Shown: positions 9,648-17,769 of the stretch, one piece after another
How positions within the stretch are numbered: the stretch's first letter is position 1
Layout: each line of letters opens with the position of its first letter
DNA from: Pelodictyon phaeoclathratiforme BU-1
GTDB lineage: Bacteria; Bacteroidota; Chlorobiia; Chlorobiales; Chlorobiaceae
Direction: 5' to 3'
Assembly (NCBI RefSeq): GCF_000020645.1
Contig: NC_011060.1
Location: forward strand, 2,060,501 to 2,124,500
Length of the DNA stretch: 64,000 nucleotides
Notes under the pieces: model-generated
Told to the model about the DNA's origin: nothing
The model's input: the letters and a program-made list of their open reading frames with translations, nothing else
Database searches by the model: none
Program-made: the position numbers and the translations under genes

Positions 9648-11600
9648 TTATTTCCGCTGCAGCACGCTTTGTACTTTCTCCATCAACACCTGTATCGTGA
9701 ATGGCTTGTACAAGAGCTCCCGACCATTCTCCGGAATACCATACAGTTCGATCACATCGCTTGCATAACCGGTCATATAGATCACCTTCACCTGCGGCAG
9801 CAATCGCAGCAGTTGCTCACTGAACTCCCAGCCGTTCATGCCCGGCATAATCACATCCGTAATCACCAGATCAGGCTTCAACAGGCCCTTCGTCACCAGC
9901 CTGAGCGCCTCCTCTCCACCTGGTGCATCTGCTACCTCGTAGCCCTTCATATTGAGTGCCTGCACTGTGAACTTGCGCAGCAAGTCGTTGTCATCCACCA
10001 CCAGCACTTTCTGTTGCAACACGGCTGGAGCGGCCTCCACTGCCTTCTGCACGGCAGTCTCCTCATCAAGAAGTGGCAGCAACACCCTGAAAGAGCAGCC
10101 ATCACCTTCCGGGCAGGATACCACAATATTCCCTCTGTGCTGTCGCACGATACCGTACACCGTAGAGAGCCCAAGCCCGGTTCCTTTGCCAGGGCCCTTG
10201 GTAGTAAAAAACGGCTCGAAAATTCTCGGCATGTCCTCCGGCCTGATGCCACAACCGGTATCGGCAACCTCAAGCACAGCATACCGTCCCGGAGGAAGCC
10301 CATCCCTCTCTTCGCTCAACTTCTCGAATGAGGTTCTGAAGCACAACCTGCCTCCGGAAGGCATAGCGTCACGCGCATTCAGCGCAAGGTTCACCAAAAC
10401 CTGCTCCAACTGTCCCGCATTGGCATGCAATGGCAGCAGGGAGGGAGCAAGCTCGAACTCCACCCTCACACCACTGCCCACGCTTTGGCGCAGCATCTCC
10501 CCAAACTCCTTGAGCATGGCGTTCAGTTCAACCTCCCCAAGCTCCAGCGTCTGGGTGCGACTAAAGGCAAGCAACTGCCAGATCAGCTTCCGCGCACTGG
10601 TCGATGCCCGCTGGATTGCCCTGACCTCCTCCTGTTGCCCTGCATTCCCTGCCAGCTCCATCTCAAGCATCTCCGCATACCCGAGTATCGGTGTGAGCAG
10701 ATTGTTCAGGTCATGCGCTACACCTCCGGCCAACCGGCCGATCGACTCCAGCTTCTGCGCCTGTTGCAGTTGTGTTTCCAGCCGACAACGCTCCTCCAGT
10801 GAGCGTTTGCGCTCCCTAATGTCCTGTACGGAGGCTATCGTGTAAATCGGCACCCCGGCTGCGTCTTTCACGCATACCACGTCCATCTGCACCGGAAAGC
10901 ACAAGCCATCCTTTCGACAGCGCTCGGTTTCGAAGCTCACCATCGCCGCCTCCTGCAATTGCGCTATGCACGAAAGCACAAAGGGATGCACCTCTGCAGG
11001 GTAAAAATCCAGAATCCCCCGGTTCGCCACCTCTTCAGCCTCCATGCCATGCAGGGCTGCAAAGGCAGGATTACATGCCGTAATGGTATTCGTCGCCGGA
11101 TCGCCCACTGCAAGTCCGTGTACACAATAGCGAAAGGCATCTGCCCACAGCAGCAACTGCCGTTCCTCATCGCGCCGCGCGGTAATGTCACGCGCCACAG
11201 CAAAGAGGGTTCCGTCGTCCGCAGGTGAAGTATTCCACTCCAGCCAGCGATAACTGCCATCCTTTGCCCGGTACCTGTTAACGAAATGTGCCGTCTTGCT
11301 ACCCGCGAGCTGCTGCTCCACCTCCCGGAGAGTCGATTCCCGGTCGTCCGGATGGATCAGCTCCATATAGGAAATTGAGAGCAGTTCACTCTGGCTGTAA
11401 CCCAGCACCTCTTCCCACGAAGTACTCAGCCGCTTGAAATAGCCATCCGTCGAAGCGATGCAGGCCATATCCGGCATGGCCTCGAAGAGTGAACCGAGGT
11501 GCGAACGTTCCTTCCGCAGCTCCGCCTCGAGCTGCTTGCAGTACGCCTGCAAAACCTCTGGGCTGTCCAGAAGCTTCTCCTTGTCATCAAGAGGAGCCAT
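9648..11600 (-). CDS. PAS-PAS hybrid sensor histidine kinase with C-terminal receiver
   Basis: 650 aa, no transmembrane helix, so a cytoplasmic sensor. After a short coiled coil come two PAS domains (about 35-155 and 160-280), the first with the PAS-C signature YRWLEW. The HisKA H-box is GGVAHDLNNLLTP near residue 305. The ATPase domain has LNARDAM (N box), DTGCGI (G1) and GKGTGLGLSTVYGIV (G2). A receiver domain closes the protein, with phospho-acceptor Asp in LVITDVIMPGMNGWEF and the conserved Lys in LYKPF. No response-regulator output gene is adjacent, so the signal likely passes to a regulator elsewhere. It stands alone between the defence block and modE, with its own start at 11600 and a terminator after its stop. 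Ligand unknown. Confidence 0.9.
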   Translation of the reverse strand: MAPLDDKEKLLDSPEVLQAYCKQLEAELRKERSHLGSLFEAMPDMACIASTDGYFKRLSTSWEEVLGYSQSELLSISYMELIHPDDRESTLREVEQQLAGSKTAHFVNRYRAKDGSYRWLEWNTSPADDGTLFAVARDITARRDEERQLLLWADAFRYCVHGLAVGDPATNTITACNPAFAALHGMEAEEVANRGILDFYPAEVHPFVLSCIAQLQEAAMVSFETERCRKDGLCFPVQMDVVCVKDAAGVPIYTIASVQDIRERKRSLEERCRLETQLQQAQKLESIGRLAGGVAHDLNNLLTPILGYAEMLEMELAGNAGQQEEVRAIQRASTSARKLIWQLLAFSRTQTLELGEVELNAMLKEFGEMLRQSVGSGVRVEFELAPSLLPLHANAGQLEQVLVNLALNARDAMPSGGRLCFRTSFEKLSEERDGLPPGRYAVLEVADTGCGIRPEDMPRIFEPFFTTKGPGKGTGLGLSTVYGIVRQHRGNIVVSCPEGDGCSFRVLLPLLDEETAVQKAVEAAPAVLQQKVLVVDDNDLLRKFTVQALNMKGYEVADAPGGEEALRLVTKGLLKPDLVITDVIMPGMNGWEFSEQLLRLLPQVKVIYMTGYASDVIELYGIPENGRELLYKPFTIQVLMEKVQSVLQRK

Positions 11601-11856
11601 AATACTGTATCAAAAACAGTTGAGGGAAAAAGAGCTGTAAGAAAAAGAACTTACCAAAATCGGTCAATACCGCAAAAGGAGAAAATAAAAGAGAATGGTT
11701 TCATTTTCTCCTTTGCCTGTGATCATGTATCTTGCCGATGCAGGGGCATTTTCCTGAGAATGACCAGAGGCAGCTCCGTGTCCGCTCCCCTGTCCGGTCA
11801 TGGAGTATTCTGACTGTTAACGGCAAAAGAGAAACCACTTCAGGAGGAGGGTCTGG

Positions 11857-12666
11857 ATGAAATGCAATAAAGAGGCGATAGGTCTTGAGGGTTCCATCTG
11901 GTTTCAGAAGGCGGAAAACAGGTTTCTCGGCGGTGACCGGATTGCCCTGCTGGAAAAGATTGATGAACTCGGTTCAATCAGCAGCGCAGCCAAAGCCGCA
12001 GGAATCAGCTATAAAACGGCCTGGCATCTGGTCAACATGATGAACAATCTCTCTGAAAAACCGCTTGTTGACCGCATGACGGGAGGAAAAGGGGGAGGAG
12101 GCACTGTACTGACCCGGGAGGGGAAAAAAATTATCGAACAGTTCCGGGTTGTTCAGGAAGAGCATCGGAAATTTCTCCAGAATCTTGAGGGGCGTCTCAG
12201 CAATGCCCATCTTTTTTATCAATTTCTTAAAAGGATATCCATGAAAATCAGTGCACGTAACGTTTTTGCAGGTACAGTGGAAAAAGTTACCAGAGGCGCA
12301 GTCAATGCCGAAATCACCCTCCAGCTCAAAGGCGACACCCGTATAACCTCGATTATCACGATCGGCGCGGTTGACAACCTCGGACTGAAAGAGGGAGTGA
12401 ATGCCTATGCCATCATCAAGTCAAGTTCAATCATTATCGCCCAGGAGCTGCACGACACAAAACTGAGCGCAAGAAACATCCTGCCCGGCAAGATCACCAA
12501 AATTATCGAAGGGCCTGTCAGCACGGAAGTTGATCTTGAAGTTGGTGACGGCAATATCATTTCGGCCATCATTACCCACGGAAGTTCTGAAAAACTTGCA
12601 CTCAAAGAGGGTGACACTGCCTGTGCGGTGTTTAAAGCCTCAAGCGTTATTATCGGTGTAAACTGA
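11857..12666 (+). CDS. modE: Molybdate-responsive transcription regulator ModE
   Basis: 269 aa. The N-terminal LysR-like winged helix (GSISSAAKAAGISYKTAWHLV, then GGKGGGGTVLT) is the ModE DNA-binding domain. The C-terminal half carries two tandem Mop/TOBE oxyanion-binding modules beginning at MKISARNVFAGTVEKV and KLSARNILPGKITKI. ModE dimers bind molybdate or tungstate and then bind 26-28 bp inverted repeats, repressing uptake genes or activating Mo-enzyme genes. An AGGAGG ribosome site sits 8-12 bp before the ATG. The regulator lies about 10 kb from modABC, with the metallophore-type operon between them. ModE-like boxes occur in front of both, so this is the likely regulator of the whole region. 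Confidence 0.92.
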   Translation: MKCNKEAIGLEGSIWFQKAENRFLGGDRIALLEKIDELGSISSAAKAAGISYKTAWHLVNMMNNLSEKPLVDRMTGGKGGGGTVLTREGKKIIEQFRVVQEEHRKFLQNLEGRLSNAHLFYQFLKRISMKISARNVFAGTVEKVTRGAVNAEITLQLKGDTRITSIITIGAVDNLGLKEGVNAYAIIKSSSIIIAQELHDTKLSARNILPGKITKIIEGPVSTEVDLEVGDGNIISAIITHGSSEKLALKEGDTACAVFKASSVIIGVN

Positions 12667-12872
12667 GCCCCCGCATCTCCCACTATTCTCGTCGTCATAC
12701 CAGAAGGAGAATGAGATGAAAATGCTCTTTCCCTTTCTGGCATTAAACCGCTTCCTTGATCGAGGAGATGCTCCATTTATAAAAAATGGGTGCACACCAC
12801 ACGCTCATCACGACCTGCAAAGCTTCGGTACGAGATCCACGGACAGCCCCCACTCCTTAACTCCCTCATCCT

Positions 12873-13751
12873 TTACGACTCATCAATCCTGAAACTGACT
12901 GGAATCATACACCATACCTTTACTGCCCTGCCATTCTGAACAGCCGGGGTATATGTTGATTCAAGCACCGATTGCAATGTGACTGCATCAAACGCATTGC
13001 ACTCTTCGGGAATACGTTTGATGATCATTGCCTTGAGAGGAGAGCCGTCAGCGCCGATTAAAACCTTGACTAACAGCCTGGCTGTAATGCCCGCGATTCT
13101 TGCCGCCTCAGGGTAACGAGGTTTTTTCTGTTCAAGAAAGGCGGGCATTACCTCGCATCTTCCAAAAATCGTTCCATCTTCGCCAAAACCTTCAAGAGCT
13201 GATGATTCACCCCCTTTTCCGGAACCAATACCGGAACCAATACCAGATCCCGACGTACTCTGGGCGCCCTGGGCCTCCTCATTCCGGTTGAGCTCTTTGA
13301 GTTCACTCTGCGTTGCTGCAGGCTGTGCAGCGATCACCTCCTCCTGCCTGACCTTGACAATTTTTCCAACCGTGAAGGGGGCCGCAGGGAGTGTCACTGC
13401 GCGAGCTTTCCCTGATTCCGGAGCAGATGGAGGCGCTGTAAACGCTATCATGGTGGTAAGCGTTTCATAGGTGTCGCCAGGAACTGCACGGCCTGACACT
13501 CCTTGTCCGGAAGCGATGAAATCCCAATTGATGATGACAAGCCAGAAAAACAGAAGAAGCGCTGTTGAAGCAAGAACTCCGCAGCCAAGAAACAGATGTG
13601 TCTGCCGTCGAAGAACAAGGTTACCATAATCCAGCTTCAGCAAGCAATCGGTATCCAGAAACTCTTCGCCCAAAAAGCCAGGCCGAAATCCCGGAAAACA
13701 ACTCTTCCAACGACCTTTTTTGCTTGCCAATAAGTGAACTGCGTTTTTCAT
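12873..13751 (-). CDS. tonB: TonB-family energy transducer
   Basis: 292 aa. One hydrophobic helix lies near residues 56-75 (GVLASTALLLFFWLVI). A periplasmic spacer rich in Pro, Ala and Gly follows, including a GSGIGSGIGSGKGG tract. The C-terminal TonB fold reads RYPEAARIAGITARLLVKVLIGADG, VTLQSVLESTYTPAVQNGRAV, ending in IPVSF. It couples the inner-membrane ExbB/ExbD proton motor to outer-membrane receptors. ExbBD genes are not in the window. It is the last gene of the minus-strand operon that includes a TonB receptor at 17770-19833 and probably serves that receptor and the one at 23746-25971. The N-terminal stretch before the helix is longer than usual. Confidence 0.85.
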   Translation of the reverse strand: MKNAVHLLASKKGRWKSCFPGFRPGFLGEEFLDTDCLLKLDYGNLVLRRQTHLFLGCGVLASTALLLFFWLVIINWDFIASGQGVSGRAVPGDTYETLTTMIAFTAPPSAPESGKARAVTLPAAPFTVGKIVKVRQEEVIAAQPAATQSELKELNRNEEAQGAQSTSGSGIGSGIGSGKGGESSALEGFGEDGTIFGRCEVMPAFLEQKKPRYPEAARIAGITARLLVKVLIGADGSPLKAMIIKRIPEECNAFDAVTLQSVLESTYTPAVQNGRAVKVWCMIPVSFRIDES

Positions 13752-13756
13752 TGATG

Positions 13757-14752
13757 TTATAACTCTTCAATAAGCTCACCACTTCTCAGACGGGTGCGAA
13801 GTGCCAAGAGTTTATTGTCAAACTCTTCAAGTCGGACAAGATTCTCTCGTTCCTTGCCTGTTGTCTCGATGATTTTGTGAATTCCGCCATTTTTGATGAT
13901 AAGACGCTGCTCGGCCATCAGGGCAAGAATGGGATCATGGGTTGCCATCAGCACAATTTTCTCCTTTCTGACCAGAAGAGAGAGTGCTTTTTTGCGATCG
14001 ATACCGGCGTTTTCAATTTCGTCAATCAGCACAACCGGTGAAGAGCTTAAAAAAGCAGTATCGGCAATCATCAAGGCTCGTGACTGCCCTCCGGAAAGCG
14101 CAGTCAGGGGTGTTTGCGCTGTAAACGGCTCACCGGCAAGAAGATTGGCTTGCGCAATAATATCGGCGACAAGAGTATCGAGCGTGTTGATCATCCGGCT
14201 TTCAGCATGCATGAAAACAAACTCGGCTACGGTGGCGTCCATCACAAAGTTCATATTCTGCGACAACTGAGCGACAAGCTTATACTCAAGGGAAAAGCGA
14301 AGTTCAGGATCAGGTTTTTTGCCATTAACCCGTATCGTTCTGCCCGTTGGTGTATCGTTCTGCGCCATCCACTCAATATCGGCAAGCAGACGACTTTTCC
14401 CGGATCCGGTTGGCCCCACAATACTTGTAATGGAGCCACGCACAAGTGTCAGCTCGACCTCTTCAGGCGTTCCGCTTTTATCGTGACCACCGAGTATGGT
14501 AATATCTGACACCAGGGGCCTTTCGTCGATTTCGGCAAGGGCAATGCGCTGTAAAAAGCCATCGAGATTTTCAAGCAGTTTCTCACGATCAATCCCCATA
14601 TCTTCATAGATCTCTTCCGATAAAAGGTCAAGTGAATCTCCAAGTGTTGCATGGAGATCGTTGAAGGTGATGCCGTAATCACTGAAAAATCCGGTGAGTG
14701 GAGGAAATTCAGCAGTCAAGTGCCCGATTTTCTTTTCAAGTATTGCAATCAT
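13757..14752 (-). CDS. Solitary ABC-type ATPase in the metallophore operon
   Basis: 331 aa, soluble. A helical N-terminal domain of about 90 residues precedes one nucleotide-binding domain with Walker A VGPTGSGKS (near 112), signature LSGGQSRALM, Walker B VVLIDEIENAG and switch His in MATHDPIL. The Walker B continuation (DEIENAG instead of DEPT) and the helical N-domain differ from transport ATPases and resemble cytoplasmic ABC ATPases. No membrane partner is adjacent. Its start overlaps the stop of the GTPase gene upstream by four bases (ATGA), so the two are translationally coupled and probably act together, perhaps in metal insertion or release from a carrier. The function is not known to me and only the fold is certain. 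Confidence 0.8.
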   Translation of the reverse strand: MIAILEKKIGHLTAEFPPLTGFFSDYGITFNDLHATLGDSLDLLSEEIYEDMGIDREKLLENLDGFLQRIALAEIDERPLVSDITILGGHDKSGTPEEVELTLVRGSITSIVGPTGSGKSRLLADIEWMAQNDTPTGRTIRVNGKKPDPELRFSLEYKLVAQLSQNMNFVMDATVAEFVFMHAESRMINTLDTLVADIIAQANLLAGEPFTAQTPLTALSGGQSRALMIADTAFLSSSPVVLIDEIENAGIDRKKALSLLVRKEKIVLMATHDPILALMAEQRLIIKNGGIHKIIETTGKERENLVRLEEFDNKLLALRTRLRSGELIEEL

Positions 14753-15447
14753 GGTTGTTCCTGCTTGATTTTGATTCTTTTGACGTTTCCGAGCTGATGC
14801 TCCATGCCGATTTTAGTTTCACCGAGGCAGTAGGAGCATAATGCTGCCGGCATGGAAAAGCGCAGTATTCCGCCATCAAGGCTTTCTGTTTCAGGCGCCT
14901 TTAAAAAAAGAGAGGTCAGCTCGCTTGCTCCCTGGCCGGTAATGCCGTTAACATGCATGATTCTCGCTTTTGCATTGGCCCGTCGTACCTGAAAGGCAAA
15001 AACTTCACGTTCAGCCTGTGAGACGATATCACCCTTCGTAATGACAACGATATCGGCAAACTTGAGCATGGGCCCAATCTTTTTTGGCGTGGTGACTCCC
15101 ATGAGATTATCGATGACGCATACGGCAAGCACTCCCTTGATATGCGGAGAACAGCGGTTGCAGAGCCCGGCGCTTTCGGAGACAAGGAGATCAAGATTCA
15201 GGGAGATACCCCACTTCAGGCACTCCTCAATATTGCTGACAAAATAGTGGTCGGGACAGAGATTACCGGAGAGCCCCGTCTGAACCGGAATACCAAGAGA
15301 GCGAAAAAGCTGATCATCGTCCGTAGCAAGACAATCGTATTTTACCGCTCCTGTTCGTAACCCGGAACTCTTGAGCGATTTGATGACATTGACCAGCACT
15401 GCAGTTTTGCCCGATGAGGGAGGTCCGGATATGGTGACAAGTTTCAT
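14749..15447 (-). CDS. G3E-like (HypB/UreG/CobW-type) GTPase, putative metallochaperone
   Basis: 232 aa. P-loop GPPSSGKT at residues 8-15, Walker B-like LLVSESAGLC near 86, and a guanine-specificity NKxD-like motif VITKGD near 140. Two Cys pairs, CNRC (next to the switch region) and CSYC (C-terminal), could bind a metal. The layout resembles HypB/UreG/CobW GTPases, which deliver Ni, Co or Zn to enzymes. It lies between a binding-protein-like gene and a solitary ABC ATPase in an operon with a TonB receptor and FecCD-type transporter. I infer a role in handling the imported metal or metallophore. The metal is unknown, though operators upstream of the operon point to Mo or W. Confidence 0.75.
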   Translation of the reverse strand: MKLVTISGPPSSGKTAVLVNVIKSLKSSGLRTGAVKYDCLATDDDQLFRSLGIPVQTGLSGNLCPDHYFVSNIEECLKWGISLNLDLLVSESAGLCNRCSPHIKGVLAVCVIDNLMGVTTPKKIGPMLKFADIVVITKGDIVSQAEREVFAFQVRRANAKARIMHVNGITGQGASELTSLFLKAPETESLDGGILRFSMPAALCSYCLGETKIGMEHQLGNVKRIKIKQEQP

Positions 15448-15459
15448 GTGTTCATTCCA

Positions 15460-16536
15460 TCAGAGTTGAAAAGCATCAGGACGAAGCCCTTGTTTCAGTT
15501 CAATATCGAGCATGGCGGTCAGCTCTTCATAGTCATTGTTCAACAGATAATCCCACGAGGGAAAGCTGAACGGCTCCTGCCAGTTAACATCTTCAGCAAA
15601 AGAGAGGTCTCCCCTTTTCAACGCCTGCCGAATAATATCGGTGTGAAAAAAGTTGACAATCGGCTGGCACTCTTCCATTCGTGATGTTTTGACGAACAGC
15701 AGCATAGGCGCAAGAACAGGCCCATCTTCAAACTCAAGAATGGCTGCATTTTTGCGTGACGGCATCTGCACCGTTGCCGCGTTCGGCAGCAGATTGAAGG
15801 GGGTACGGCGCGGTTCGGAGGAGTCGATGCGCTTGAGTATTTCAGCGAAATGCCAGATGTTACGAATATTGCGGGCGAAATCGGTTGCGGCCCCACTACC
15901 GAGCTGCTCCTTGAGAATCATCAGAAGCGTAGCGATGCTCGCCTTGCCATTGTAACCATGCACCGTCACAAGATCCTTGAAACGCGGCTCAACCAGATCC
16001 CGCCACCGGCGAGGATACGACTCAACCGGATTGATCGATAAATCGAGTACAATACTCCAGTATCCGATACCAAAAATCCCGATATTGTGCTCCGTGGCAA
16101 GCTTCCGAAAGCTCTCCGGCATAACCGCCAGCGCTGCAGGGCTGGTGATACCGGTATAGATACCTGTATCGATAAAGCTCTTTTTGAAATGCCGGGAGAG
16201 CACCGTATGCAAACCTGAGGCAACCAGCACTTCAGGCAGTTCATCCTCCGACTGCGCTGCTTTCAGCTCTCCCTCAATGCCTTTTGAATTTCCATCGTGC
16301 AGCATGGGTGAATAGAGCTGAATGTCGTGCGAAGCATTGTATTGTTCTGCAAATTCACCAATCGCCATTTTAGCGACCACCTTGAGCGGACAAGGCATAT
16401 TCACATAAAGGTTCAGGGCTCCCTTTCTGAGCAGAGGCACACCATTTTCAGTGGTTTTTGCGTGCAGTGGCGGCGGTGCTCCACACACAGCCAGCACACC
16501 GCCGGTGTTTTCCATTATCGGTAATGGTTTCAGCAT
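15460..16536 (-). CDS. Substrate-binding-protein-like protein lacking a signal peptide
   Basis: 358 aa. The fold pattern resembles periplasmic binding proteins of ferric/oxyanion ABC transporters: NLYVNMPCPLKVV strand-loop, LPEVLVASGLHTVL, GIFGIGYWSIVLDL and a hinge-like ILEFEDGPVLAPM. Unlike a transport binding protein, it has no signal peptide or lipobox: the N-terminus is MLKPLPIMENTGG. A CPL motif and a CGAPPP loop are the only N-terminal cysteines. It is 11 bp downstream of a true exported binding protein and 12 bp upstream of the GTPase, so it is part of the operon and may receive or carry the imported ligand in the cytoplasm. The family is likely and the role unknown. Confidence 0.6.
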   Translation of the reverse strand: MLKPLPIMENTGGVLAVCGAPPPLHAKTTENGVPLLRKGALNLYVNMPCPLKVVAKMAIGEFAEQYNASHDIQLYSPMLHDGNSKGIEGELKAAQSEDELPEVLVASGLHTVLSRHFKKSFIDTGIYTGITSPAALAVMPESFRKLATEHNIGIFGIGYWSIVLDLSINPVESYPRRWRDLVEPRFKDLVTVHGYNGKASIATLLMILKEQLGSGAATDFARNIRNIWHFAEILKRIDSSEPRRTPFNLLPNAATVQMPSRKNAAILEFEDGPVLAPMLLFVKTSRMEECQPIVNFFHTDIIRQALKRGDLSFAEDVNWQEPFSFPSWDYLLNNDYEELTAMLDIELKQGLRPDAFQL

Positions 16537-16547
16537 GAGATCTGGAT

Positions 16548-17648
16548 TTAGTGGTTTCCTGATGTCGAATTTATCAGCAGTTGAGGGTTGGGGTGAAGGA
16601 GTGCGGCAAGCTCTTCATCAGTCAGTTTATAGTGATAAAAAATGTCGAAATACTCACGGGTAACCTTTTTCAGATCGTAGTGATAGATGCCGGGATAAAG
16701 CTGCTGCGCCGTCCAGATGGCCCCCATGATTCTGTTGGTAGAGGGAGGACGGTCGAACCATCCAAAAGGCATAAATGGTATCTGATAGAGTTTTTTATTT
16801 TTAACCGCCCGCACTGTTGCCCAGAGGTTATCATTCTGGATGGCATGCATGGTGCTCATTGAGGAGCCCATGCCTGTCCAGACAAGCACCACATCGGGAT
16901 TCCACAACAAAAGCTGTTCCATGGATACGGCACTCATGCCCTGACCGGAGGCTACTGCCACCTGAGCGACGTTGATGGCGCCGACAACGTCGAGAATCTG
17001 GCTATGGAAAGAAGCTGAAGGATCGGTATTGAGACCACGCTCTCCCTCTGCGTAATAGACCCGAACGCGCTGCTTCTCAGGTATCTGTTTCGACTTGAGA
17101 GCAATCCCGTCAAAACAGGTATGGAGAAAAGCTCTCATCCGGCCCGTCTGTTCCTTACGGTTCAGAAGCTCGCCCAGCGCCTTGAAGGTCTGCTCATACA
17201 TCCCCATATCAATGGGAACCATATAGACCGGAATACCAATTTTTTGGCTGAGTCTCTCCGCCTCATCTTTTGTTTTTGGATTAATGTTGAAACTGGAGAT
17301 GATGATATCGGGTTTGAGCCTGACAATCTCCTCAACGGAGCCATCAACGTAGGGTAATTGCAGATAAGAGCTTTTCAAATAACGCTTTGTGTTATAGGTC
17401 AGCCATAACGATCGACTGACAAGCATATCGGGAGCAACGGCATACATCAGCACACTGCCGGGCTTGTTCACGTAGATACGCCTGATGACAGAGGGGACGA
17501 CCATTTTCCGTCCGGCCATGTCGGTCACTTCACAAGTGGCGTGTGGCAATTTTCTCTCCGTGGAGCTGTAAGCCGAAAGCAGGGTAACAAAAAGCGCCAG
17601 CATAACCAGGATGCTCGATCGAACCAGTCTCATGCTATACCTCTTCAT
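16548..17648 (-). CDS. Periplasmic metallophore/cobalamin-type binding protein (BtuF/FepB fold)
   Basis: About 366 aa from ATG at 17648. An upstream ATG at 17681 is in frame, but the signal peptide starts at 17648 (MKRYSMRLVRSSILVMLALFV). The mature part follows the helical-backbone class III binding-protein pattern: CEVTDMAGRKMVVPSVIRRI at the start, VEEIVRLKPDIIISS, a long connecting helix, then LLWNPDVVLVWTG and a late GWFDRPPSTNRIMGAIW. It would deliver a chelated metal from the TonB receptor encoded upstream to the FecCD-type permease in the same operon. Ligand is not readable from sequence. Confidence 0.82.
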   Translation of the reverse strand: MKRYSMRLVRSSILVMLALFVTLLSAYSSTERKLPHATCEVTDMAGRKMVVPSVIRRIYVNKPGSVLMYAVAPDMLVSRSLWLTYNTKRYLKSSYLQLPYVDGSVEEIVRLKPDIIISSFNINPKTKDEAERLSQKIGIPVYMVPIDMGMYEQTFKALGELLNRKEQTGRMRAFLHTCFDGIALKSKQIPEKQRVRVYYAEGERGLNTDPSASFHSQILDVVGAINVAQVAVASGQGMSAVSMEQLLLWNPDVVLVWTGMGSSMSTMHAIQNDNLWATVRAVKNKKLYQIPFMPFGWFDRPPSTNRIMGAIWTAQQLYPGIYHYDLKKVTREYFDIFYHYKLTDEELAALLHPNPQLLINSTSGNH

Positions 17649-17769
17649 ATCACTCTCGTTGATTTTCTGAAAATGATCCACATACCAGCATCTCCTCGCT
17701 CCACCATTCCGTCAATACCAAGCTTCAGCAGCAGAGCTTCAAAGTGACCGGGCGGATTTTTCTATTTTT